A stretch of 21,926 bases of DNA from Paulinella micropora (taxonomy: Eukaryota > Cercozoa > Imbricatea > Euglyphida): assembly GCA_009731375.1 (NCBI GenBank), contig BJOX01000176.1, positions 496,450-518,375 on the forward strand. Reading direction: 5' to 3'. The translations under genes and the position numbers were made by a program. Positions 1-7,352 of this stretch are shown here, piece by piece. How positions within the stretch are numbered: position 1 is the stretch's first letter; every line of letters begins with the position of its first letter. Under the pieces are notes generated by a model that had not been told where the DNA came from, searched no databases, and saw only the letters and a program-made list of their open reading frames with translations.

Positions 1-332
1 TTGCACCCCCCCCCCCCCCCCCCCCTCCTACTTTTTTTTCCCCCGAAAAGTTGAAAAAAAATGGGTGGTACCTATTTTGGATAACATATTTGTCGTAAGT
101 CACTGGCTTCCCGATAACTGAAGATGTTAGTGTGACCTCCGTACCTTCACGACGGTATCGATAGAGCATGTCTTGAAATTTTAATATCCAGCTTGTTTCA
201 GTATAATTTATTACGATGAGAAATGATTTTATTCAGTTTGAAAAACACTGACACAAATGTGGCAATGATCCACAAATGTGGCGCTCGCCCGTTTAATTAT
301 TTTTTTTTCTCAACTTAGAATTTTTAATTATT

Positions 333-370
<38 letters not shown>

Positions 371-813
371 NNNNNNNNNNACAATATGGTAATTTTTTTT
401 TCAATCATATATAATACATTTCATGTTTTCTCTCTTTGTCTCTTGATATATATGTCTTTCAATTTTTATCATGTCTCTTCTGCTTCTCACTCAGCTCTAT
501 TAATACGAGTGGCAAGTATTCTATTAAAACAGTGCTTGCGTAAAACTAGTAAAAAAAGCCTGGCCCTGTAAAACGTAAAAGAAAAAAGCGGCAGTCACAG
601 TTTCAACTAAGCAGTGTCTATCGGAATGAATACAATACCGTACCGGACCGAAGATCATGATCATTAATATTATTGTATGTTAAACTTTCTCTAGTTTCTT
701 CACTGAGTCTAGTGAGTTTATACTTCTAGTACTTAAACTAGTTAAAGTTTAAACATATACTGCTTGTACTAGACTAGCTAAATATATTTTAGTTCCGTTA
801 GCTATACTAGTTA
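1..813. other. AT-rich left flank, no gene seen
   Basis: This flank opens with a C homopolymer (about 6-25) and contains a T homopolymer (about 333-366) beside a 10-base assembly gap (371-380). A 12-bp direct repeat CACAAATGTGGC occurs at 252-263 and 271-282. From about 690 to 813 the sequence is rich in CTAGT/ACTAG words. The open frames here are low-complexity (poly-Phe) and not convincing as genes. Confidence 0.6.
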
Positions 814-840
814 CTTGGTCACGCAGTAGTACCACTAAAA
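814..840 (+). repeat. Left terminal inverted repeat (27 bp)
   Basis: This is an exact inverted match to 15535-15561. It reads CTTGGTCACGCAG, then TAGTAC, then CACTAAAA. CACTA begins at 833. Confidence 0.7.
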
Positions 841-969
841 AAATCACATAAATGAATCATGCCATTTATGGAATCTGTAGAAAAGCTGTCGGAAAACACT
901 TTTATGCATAAAAGCTGTAAGTCAGGGAAAGCTGTTGCAAAAAAAAAAGGGTAAAAAAGTTTGGCAGCT

Positions 970-1147
970 GCCACCAGTGCCTGAAACCGGTCAGCACTTT
1001 TATGCATAAAAGTGGTGAGTGAATTTGGGCTCGGACGTAAAAAGTGGACCCCAATTGGAAAACACACAGAAAAACAGAAAAAAGGCAGCCGAGCCAATCC
1101 GAACATGGGATTTTTATGCATAAAAGTGTCAAATGCAAATGATCCAG
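970..1147 (+). repeat. Left arm of a ~177-bp imperfect inverted repeat
   Basis: This arm matches the reverse complement of 3486-3660. Both arms begin GCCACCAGTGCCTGAAAC, contain a shared block AAAAAGTGGACCCCAATTGG, and carry a palindrome near each end. Divergence is moderate and includes small indels. Confidence 0.8.
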
Positions 1148-1498
1148 TCCTGTCGAAATTTTTGCATTAAAAGCCAAGTTTTTTTCAGTGAGGAAGTCGC
1201 ATTTACGAAAGACCTAGGATGAGATTAACATCCCGGCTGAACCCTGTGTGGCAGTTCTAAGCAGTGTCAATGTAGCACTTTTGTGCACATGTACAAATGG
1301 AACAAGTGTTGCTTCCACTGACATCAGTTTTAATTTAACCTAGTGTTAATTCAACTTTTCTCACTCAAGCTACTGTTTCAATGTCTGAAAACGGTCAGTG
1401 CAGCTGAATTTAATTCACTGAGCAAGTTCAAGGAATGAAAAAAGCATTTATGCATAAAAGTCACAATTTTACTTTACATCGGTTGGGTTTTTTTGAAC

Positions 1499-1521
1499 GT
1501 TTTTGCAGGGAACTGGAGACG
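1499..1521 (+). repeat. 23-bp direct repeat of an intron/exon junction, copy 1
   Basis: This is identical to 3670-3692, where the same bases form the acceptor (TTTTTGCAG) and the start of the methyltransferase second exon (GGAACTGGAGACG). Here the following bases do not continue the exon. Confidence 0.75.
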
Positions 1522-1741
1522 CTTTAAAATGTATCTGTTCCAAAATGAACTTACCACACTTTGAGCTTTTGTGCACAAAAGTCTCATGTGCGGTTTGACA
1601 CTACAAGCTTTTTTCAGGTTCGTTCGGTTTTGTTTGAAATTGTCTCCCCTTTCGCTGAAAACCTTTCGTTAACAGTGTAAAATGCAGTTTTTGTCTGGTG
1701 ACTTCTTGAAAAATCTCCACGTCCTGATCTTGAAGCAAAGA

Positions 1742-1829
1742 CTGTCAATGCAACAATTTTGGTGTGTGACCAAAATGTGTTCAACAAAGTGTTCAATTGT
1801 TTTTTCGTGAGAGTTCACGCCTTGGTTAC
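1742..1829 (-). other. Candidate 88-nt GT-AG intron
   Basis: On the minus strand the donor is AATCAG|GTAACC and the acceptor is GCATTGACAG|TC. It is phase 0 relative to the long frame of the preceding block. Confidence 0.4.
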
Positions 1830-2197
1830 CTGATTCTTTCCATCACAGTTTCAAGTCGCTTGGTTCTGTGCAGATCAAAGCTTCGCAAAGGTAGAATTCT
1901 TCCCCGCAGAAGAGAGAACATCGATCCCTTCTCTGCTGAGACCACGATGTTTTAGTTCGAGACACAGATCAACCTCCCAGTGCGTAAAACGTCGTCCTTG
2001 CTGAAACACAATGAAGACAAAGAACGAAGCAAACAAGTGTTTCCCTTCTGCGATCAGATGCATTGCCTGTGTTTCGTCTAACTTCCGAGTACCCCGTTTA
2101 CCATCTTCGACTGACGACATCATTTTCCAGTAGTGGTGAAGTCGCTCTGGAGCAAGCGTTTTCAGCCATGCATCGAATCCAAACCCCAGAAAGTCGC

Positions 2198-2255
2198 CTG
2201 TCCAAACAATTTTTTTTCATTTCAAGATTGCTCAACAAAGGTTTGGGTACAGTAC
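2198..2255 (-). other. Candidate 58-nt GT-AG intron
   Basis: On the minus strand the donor is AA|GTACTG and the acceptor is TTGGACAG|GC. Joining the flanks keeps one open frame (GCA AGC GAC), which otherwise closes upstream at a TGA inside the intron. Confidence 0.45.
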
Positions 2256-2645
2256 TTGCAAAACTTTTGCGCAGTTTAAGGTCGCCTTGAACGATCTCGT
2301 CGTGTGGAGGTCAATGTGGCTGGCCCTCCAGCTGTTGTGCGAGGGTCTTGAAATGCGATCTCAGTGTGGAAAGGTAATCGCGCTTAAGGATCTGAAAAAC
2401 ATGCATTTTCAGAGGTAATGAAAAGCTGTCTAAGTGAAGTCTGAACATGAGACTTTTATGCATAAAAGTCCCAAATTGCCTTTTCATCTTTAATTTTTTT
2501 TCAAAAAAAAAGAAAGAAAAAACCGGTTTGGGCTGAGTTGAATGTGAGACTTTTATGCATAAATGCTCATCCGGGCGGGTCGAATGTGTGTGCCCAGTGC
2601 CACCAGTGACTCAAAACTGTTTTGGGCTACTCATTTTTTAAGTTG

Positions 2646-3176
2646 TTAGTCCGGAAATGCATCTTTGGGCCAATCCGAACCGTAGTTCAAATTTGGAATC
2701 CCGTGGCTCACGATTATGATTCGACAAAAAAAAANNNNNNNNNNAAAAAAACAACAATGTTTTTGGCTCAAGACAACTTTTTTTTTTCCTTGAGTGCAAA
2801 AAGTCACTTTCGACCTTTTCTCAACCACCCTCTGTTTTTCTCGACAGCCCAAAACTGGTTTGAGACAATTTCTGAAAAAAAAAAATGTTGTGGAAAGCCC
2901 CAATCGGTCGTGGTGGATCGACGACAATCTGAAGTTGCTTGTCCTAAACATTTCTTTGCCAGGGCAGAATCGAAATGTTCGACCTGTCAGCAAAGAGATG
3001 GTCACAAACTTTCGTTCCTCGAGGTCTGAACAGGGTCGAGTGTGGGTCATTTCTGCTTGGGACGAGGAGAAAAACAAAACTACGATCTTTCATTTGGCTG
3101 AACGAGACTGTTTGCATTCGGGCAACAGATCGTCCTTGCCTGAGTTTGTGACCTGGGACGCGTCGCTGCGTCGCAT
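2646..3176 (-). pseudogene. Coding-like islands upstream of the minus-strand gene
   Basis: Several short minus-strand segments read like protein but cannot be joined with confidence. One ATG-initiated run of 28 codons (3176-3093) begins MRRSDASQVTNSGKDD and ends at TGA. A block from 2983 after a CTTTGCTGACAG acceptor reads VEHFDSALAKKCLGQATSDC. A block after a long T tract and CAG (about 2870) reads IVSNQFWAVEKNRGWLRKGR. A block near 2720-2646 reads GIPNLNYGSDWPKDAFPD. A 10-base gap (2735-2744) interrupts the region. They are probably 5' exons of the gene at 1601-2391. The exon structure is unresolved. Confidence 0.25.
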
Positions 3177-3399
3177 CTTTGAACAAGGCACCAGTGCACC
3201 TAACTGTCAACAAGCATTTCCCTTTCGTTCTCTTGTTATCTCTCTTCTTGTTTTTGGTTCTTTTTTGCTCTCACTTTGTCTTGTGTAGTGTTTGATGTCT
3301 TCGTGTGTGTTGTTGAGTTTGAATTCCGTCCCCCCCCCCCCCTCACTTCCTCACGTGTTTTGCGGTGATGTTTTCGGTTATGGATCCCATGTGGCAACT

Positions 3400-3679
3400 G
3401 TAGGCAAGCTGAAGAAGAAGCTTAAAGAGTTGCTCAAGGACATGGCTGGGAAGGCTGCCAACGTGGCTGCCACTGAGGAAGAGGTCTGGTCCATTTGCAG
3501 TTGACACTTTTATGCATAAAAGTTCCATGTTAGCATTGGGTCTGATGCATTTTTCAAGTTTTTTCTGGTTTTCCAATTGGGGTCCACTTTTTAGGTCGGA
3601 GCCCAACTGCACACACAACTTTATGCATAAAAGTGCTGACCTGTTTCAGGCACTGGTGGCACTTGCATGGTTTTTGCAG
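3400..3679 (+). other. Candidate 280-nt GT-AG intron in the methyltransferase gene
   Basis: The donor is CAACT|GTAGGC and the acceptor is GTTTTTGCAG|G. Joining gives CAA CTG GAA CTG in one frame from the DPMW motif into the next conserved block. The intron contains two of the palindromes and most of one inverted-repeat arm. Confidence 0.5.
3486..3660 (-). repeat. Right arm of the ~177-bp imperfect inverted repeat
   Basis: This is the partner of 970-1147 in opposite orientation. Most of it lies within the inferred methyltransferase intron (3400-3679). Confidence 0.8.
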
Positions 3680-3692
3680 GGAACTGGAGACG
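3670..3692 (+). repeat. 23-bp direct repeat of an intron/exon junction, copy 2
   Basis: This is identical to 1499-1521. Here it spans the inferred acceptor and exon start of the methyltransferase gene. Confidence 0.75.
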
Positions 3693-3754
3693 AACATGCT
3701 GGTGGATGCTCTTTCAGCGACTGGGTACCAAACCATTGAGATAGTTTACTGGTA

Positions 3755-3758
3755 CAAA
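3755..3758. repeat. Target site duplication CAAA, left copy
   Basis: It is immediately outside the 5' LTR and matches 14143-14146. It reads as five bases (ACAAA) if the last A of the LTR is counted. Confidence 0.7.
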
Positions 3759-4004
3759 TGTAGGCATCACCCCCCGGATAGCCGGTAAAAAGTACCCTTT
3801 TTCTGGTGTCAGGTGCACCTAGTTTTTCCCATTATTTTCAATATCGTTTGGCCGGATTTGACCTAATGCCATTTTAACCTTGGTCTGTTGCAGTTTTCTT
3901 TTCGGCTTCACTGAGCTAATATAACGAGACATCATTCTCTTTTGGGGATTTGTGTCTGGTTGTATTACCGACTTTTTATTGAGCTATCTTCGGGGATTGT
4001 AACA
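3759..4004 (+). repeat. 5' LTR (246 bp)
   Basis: It starts TGTAGGCATCACC and ends GGGGATTGTAACA and matches 13896-14142 apart from four substitutions and one T indel. A TATA-like word TAATATAA lies at 3917-3924 and could serve as promoter core. I cannot place the U3/R/U5 borders. Confidence 0.95.
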
Positions 4005-4766
4005 TTGGAGTCACCAGCACAAGGCTGATTTCTTTTCTGGCTTGTTTTTGGAACAGCAGAAAGAAAAATTGGACAGACCTATCTCTTCTGAGTAGGTGTT
4101 CCAAAAAACAAATACTCCAGCACATCCCCACACAGCTCTTTTTGCAAAACTAGACGTCTAGGCGTTTGTGAGTAGGTGTCTCAGTACCCTCTCCACAGCC
4201 TGTATCTGTGTCCTCACAAGGAGGCCAGACACCAGACCTCGTAGCTGTTCTTTTGTTCTCTCTTGAGACAGAGACAGAGTAGGTCAACAGACGTACAAAC
4301 AAACACTCACAGTTACAAACAAACTTGAAGGACACGAGCGTAGTACTCTACCTTTCAAGTCTGTGCACTTTGTTGCCTCTCAAACCACACACATCAGAGT
4401 ATTTTTGCAAATCTCTGACTGTCTTTCGACAATAGGTCTGAACAAGTGTCAGACGACAAGTCGACTTCTCAAGGAGTGCTTCTCTAGCCTCTTTGACATT
4501 ATCTGTACATAGGTCCTCGTACCTCATAACAGATACAACAACAAAAAGAGAAAAAGAAAAGAGGAGTGGAGAAGGAGATCAAATTTTCAGAGAAAGTCGT
4601 ACAGATTACTTCTTTCTCAAAAAAAAAAAAACACATAAGACATAGAGGTGAGACGCTCTCTCTCTATACTGTCTTTTCGTTTTTTCTCTCTATTCGTTCC
4701 TCATAGACGAACAGAGCAATTACTGGGTAGAAACAACTCTGTCTCATCCGTATTCCTTCAGCATCC
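4005..4766 (+). other. Retrotransposon 5' leader with primer-binding site
   Basis: One base after the LTR, TGGAGTCACCAGCAC (4006-4020) begins with TGG, the complement of a tRNA CCA end, at the usual primer-site position. I could not name the tRNA. The remaining 750 bases have no long ORF that looks real and end at the first in-frame Gag ATG. An A run (4619-4631) and CT-rich sequence precede that ATG. Confidence 0.7.
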
Positions 4767-7277
4767 ATGTCTACTAGGTCTGAAGACTGGCAGGAAGGAG
4801 GGGGGGAGAGTGAGCGAACCCCAGGAAACGAAGAGGAGTTCGTTGACTCTCATGCAGAAGGAGGAGATCTGGCACCTTCCTTTGACACAGGAGGAGCAGA
4901 GAATCAATTTTTTACTGCGCCTTCCTTTGACACAGGAGGAGCAGAGGAAGTCGAGGAGGAGCAGAAGGGAGGAGAGGAAGCGAGGTTTGTGGCCGAATAT
5001 GGCAAACTAAGTAAGAAGGAGTTTGAGGAGAAGAAAGGGAAGGATGAGGCCTATAAATGGCTATACATTCCCCAAGAAATGCGATGGGGACAACCCTTGA
5101 AGAAGGAGGACATCTGTTACCCTCTCCCAAGGCAAGCTCTGCCTCTGGCAGAATTCCTCAGAGACGACGGTGCACAGTTACAGGTGCAACATGTCTCATT
5201 TGGGGACAATATGTCTTTACTGGAGCTACTCGACCTCTCATGGACAGTGTTTGAGTGTGCTATACTCTTTGAGTACCAGACTGGAAAGACTGTGCTGCCA
5301 TGGAACACAAGAGCACTGGCTAGGTTGCTCGATCCTGGTCAGGACATTGATTCAATAAAGAGAGTGGAAAAGGAGTTTAAGTTCAGGAATCCAAAAGGAC
5401 AGATCAATGTCATGGATGTGTCTCTGAAACTTATGGAGGCCAAGTTAGTGGACCTGGGTAAACTCCAACACACCCAGTTTGGCAGGGACCTTCACCCGGC
5501 CCTGAGGGAAATAGAAGGCGAAGCTGGAGGGGTGACGAGGATGAAGAAGCTGCATGCGGCCTTGGTGAAGGATGACGCATGGAAGAGGTGGGTCTTCACG
5601 AAGGATCATACGATCTTGGAGGGGACGGCCGCACCACCCCCCACCAATAAAGCGGGAGAGAAGGAGTTGGCGGAGAAGGCCTTGTTCCTTCGGAAGGCAG
5701 CTGAGATCCTGTCTTTTTTTCATCATGCCCAAGAGCTGTATATCAAAGAGCTAGCGGCTGAGAAAGAAAAGAAGGAGATGGAGGCAAAGATTGCATTAGC
5801 CAAGGCGGCGGGAACAAAGGGACCGAAATATTCCTCTGGATCTTATATGGCTCCCTCGGGCCGCTCCGCCCCGTCAGCCCACACAGCCCCTTCGGCCCCT
5901 GCGACTAGCTCAGCGCCTACCACTGTTATTGTCAACAGTAATGACAAAAAGGACAGACAGGCTATCATACAGGCCTTCCAAAAATATACAAAGTCCGATG
6001 CCACTGCTCTGACGCTGTATGCAGAGACAGCGAGTCAGAAGGACACGGATGCGAACCTTCGAGACAAGCTCAGAAGAATTGATGCTTGTATGAAGCAGCA
6101 TCCAACGGACGAAACACAGGAGTATGAGGCGTTGTACACCTTGTTGGACCCATCAATCATCACACAAGGGTTTGATGTTGGGGAGTACAAGGCGATGAGA
6201 GCGGTAGAGGTGGCGGCTAGGAGAGCAGCCTCAGACCTGCAATGCACGGTGCCAGTTGCCGTCCTCTTGCAATACTTTAAAACTCATGGGTATCAGCACC
6301 TGTGCACTGGTACTTTGATTGGGTTTGAGATTTTTCAAGAGGTGAACGAAGGGCTGGGCATTGGCACGAGGTTGGCAGCGATCCTCACTGAGGTCAGCGC
6401 CAAGTACGGGCTCTTTTATAGCCGGAAGTCTATCATTTTGTACTTCCTGAGTGCTTTGTGTACACGACACCCGAGCAAGCTCGCAAGGATCATACAGTCC
6501 TGTCCGACCTTCACGGCGGTGAAGACGGCGGATTTTTTAGAAACGAATATATACGAGAGGACTGTAGCGGCTACTCCGCCGGGCGACCTGTTCAAGGAGG
6601 TGCTCGACGCGTGTTCCGAATTGGACACGGCCACCGAGTCATTCTCCAGTGCCGCGACACAGGGGGTTGGAGGTGCTCAAGCAGCACATGCGACTCGGAC
6701 GGCAGGTCTCAAGAGGGGGAGAGATGAGCCGACGCCGTGCTACCGCTATTTTTCATACATGGCGTGTAAGCATGAGGCACAGAAAGGAGTAGGCAATTGC
6801 CTCTTCAGCCACGACTCTCTTGATGATAGGCAGCGAAATCTTTTCCTTAGAGAGCTCGAAGGCATGAAAAAGACCATGTACGCCATGTACAAGAAGGAGT
6901 TGGAGGAGGGGAGGTGGAATGCGAATATGGTCTCGGATGCGGAGTTCCGGGAGGCCATCATTTACTTCCTTGACAGAATGAAGAGAAGGGAGAAGAGAGA
7001 GACATCGGGCCGATCAAAGGCGCCGACTAGAGGAGGAGGAGAGACGAGAGGATCGTCACGAGGGTCCCGAGGGACACCAAGAGGGGCGGCACCACGAGGA
7101 CGAGGCTTTCGTGGAAGGGGAGGACGGACCCCAGCGCGCCCTCCCAGAGGACACGGATACTGGAATTATAGCACCAGTTCCAGCTCCAACTACCCCCAGC
7201 AAGCTTATACCGCTACGGAGGGGGGACGTCAAGACGAAGACACCGGCTCAGGTGAGCGTGTTGTCGTCGTAGACTGA
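4767..7277 (+). CDS. gag: Gag-like protein with CCCH zinc finger and RG-rich tail (836 aa)
   Basis: This is the structural protein of the retrotransposon, inferred from its place before pol and its nucleic-acid-binding tail. The ATG at 4767 opens the frame. Near the N terminus a 27-bp sequence is repeated at 4875-4901 and 4920-4946, giving PSFDTGGAE twice. A charged, probably helical segment spans about residues 292-348 and is followed by a Ser/Ala/Pro-rich linker (about 355-389). Near the C terminus C658-x8-C667-x10-C678-x3-H682 forms a CCCH-type finger, where most Ty3/gypsy Gags have a CCHC knuckle. Residues about 749-800 are rich in RG/RGG, expected to bind RNA. At 836 residues it is long for a Ty3/gypsy Gag. 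I did not recognise the capsid fold by eye. It ends at UGA (7275-7277), in frame with pol. Confidence 0.85.
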   Translation: MSTRSEDWQEGGGESERTPGNEEEFVDSHAEGGDLAPSFDTGGAENQFFTAPSFDTGGAEEVEEEQKGGEEARFVAEYGKLSKKEFEEKKGKDEAYKWLYIPQEMRWGQPLKKEDICYPLPRQALPLAEFLRDDGAQLQVQHVSFGDNMSLLELLDLSWTVFECAILFEYQTGKTVLPWNTRALARLLDPGQDIDSIKRVEKEFKFRNPKGQINVMDVSLKLMEAKLVDLGKLQHTQFGRDLHPALREIEGEAGGVTRMKKLHAALVKDDAWKRWVFTKDHTILEGTAAPPPTNKAGEKELAEKALFLRKAAEILSFFHHAQELYIKELAAEKEKKEMEAKIALAKAAGTKGPKYSSGSYMAPSGRSAPSAHTAPSAPATSSAPTTVIVNSNDKKDRQAIIQAFQKYTKSDATALTLYAETASQKDTDANLRDKLRRIDACMKQHPTDETQEYEALYTLLDPSIITQGFDVGEYKAMRAVEVAARRAASDLQCTVPVAVLLQYFKTHGYQHLCTGTLIGFEIFQEVNEGLGIGTRLAAILTEVSAKYGLFYSRKSIILYFLSALCTRHPSKLARIIQSCPTFTAVKTADFLETNIYERTVAATPPGDLFKEVLDACSELDTATESFSSAATQGVGGAQAAHATRTAGLKRGRDEPTPCYRYFSYMACKHEAQKGVGNCLFSHDSLDDRQRNLFLRELEGMKKTMYAMYKKELEEGRWNANMVSDAEFREAIIYFLDRMKRREKRETSGRSKAPTRGGGETRGSSRGSRGTPRGAAPRGRGFRGRGGRTPARPPRGHGYWNYSTSSSSNYPQQAYTATEGGRQDEDTGSGERVVVVD
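7275..7277 (+). promoter_or_regulatory. In-frame UGA between gag and pol: candidate readthrough site
   Basis: The context is GAC UGA CGG. After this codon the same frame stays open for 25 codons to the pol ATG at 7353 and on through pol. UGA followed by C is a known leaky context. The alternatives are re-initiation at 7353 or a CGA-to-TGA mutation in this copy. Confidence 0.6.
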
Positions 7278-7352
7278 CGGGAGGAGAAGAGAGAGGAAAA
7301 GAAGAGAGAGAAGGAGATAAAAACTGTTCTTTTTAATCCGACAGTCACAGTT

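Larger units (their letters stand above)
1601..2391 (-). pseudogene. Decayed multi-exon gene, minus strand, function unknown
   Basis: Three coding-like blocks can be joined by GT-AG introns in phase. Block A (2391-2256) follows a TTTTTCAG acceptor and starts ILKRDYLSTLRSHF. A 58-nt intron (2255-2198) leads to block B (2197-1830) with AWLKTLAPERLHHYWKMM and FTHWEVDLCLELKHRGLSRE. An 88-nt intron (1829-1742) leads to block C (1741-1601), LLQDQDVEIFQEVTRQKL, ending in TAG. In this frame there are in-frame TGA codons at 2311-2313, at 1875-1877 and about eight codons further on in block B, but no internal TAA or TAG. A different frame near 1880-1830 also reads well (FDLHRTKRLETVMERI) but does not splice in phase. 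The pattern GLSREGIDVLSSAG loosely recalls ORFs of some eukaryotic DNA transposons, but I cannot assign a family. It is divergent from the methyltransferase gene. Confidence 0.4.
898..3634. repeat. Dispersed ATGCAT-centred palindromes, left group
   Basis: The consensus ACTTTTATGCATAAAAGT is its own reverse complement. Copies lie at 898-915, 996-1013 (20-bp perfect when extended by C/G), 1110-1127, 1444-1461, 2452-2469 (20-bp perfect), 2549-2566, 3506-3523 and 3618-3634. A variant at 1565-1582 has the core TTTTGTGCACAAAA, where both arms changed together. Degenerate copies are near 1158-1174 and 1277-1294. Several copies share flanking words (GAACATG before, CAAATGC after), so the palindrome sits in a longer repeat unit. 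Confidence 0.85.
3341..3758 (+). pseudogene. DNA methyltransferase-like gene, 5' part, interrupted
   Basis: The left half of a gene is cut by the LTR retrotransposon. A first exon segment (about 3341-3399) reads FAVMFSVMDPMWQ, matching the hydrophobic strand plus DPPW/DPPY catalytic motif IV of amino-methyltransferases, with Met in place of the second Pro. An inferred intron (3400-3679) leads to a second exon (3680-3758) that reads LETNMLVDALSATGYQ then IEIVYWY, which suits the G-x-x-x-[DE]-x-x-x-W segment that follows motif IV in beta-class enzymes. The frame runs straight into the retrotransposon and resumes at 14143. Upstream of 3341 the frame meets a 12-13 base C run and then stops, with no clear AG acceptor, so the true 5' end is unresolved and the C run may hide a frameshift. 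The substrate (adenine N6 or cytosine N4) cannot be told from this sequence. Confidence 0.5.

Noticed and set aside
819-1177. Overlapping minus-strand frames of 91-100 codons
   Set aside because: They contain repeated LLCIKV words produced by the palindrome repeats and show no independent coding signal.
1565-1582. Palindromes as bacterial-type terminators
   Set aside because: There is no loop (the palindrome is continuous through ATGCAT), no following T tract in most copies, and the host is eukaryotic.
2794-3288. A 164-codon plus-strand frame
   Set aside because: It overlaps minus-strand blocks that read better and have splice signals. It looks like a shadow with a hydrophobic run from a pyrimidine tract.
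898-3634. CRISPR-like array from the regularly recurring palindromes
   Set aside because: Spacing is irregular (about 90 to 900 bases), there are no uniform spacers and no cas genes, and the context is eukaryotic.
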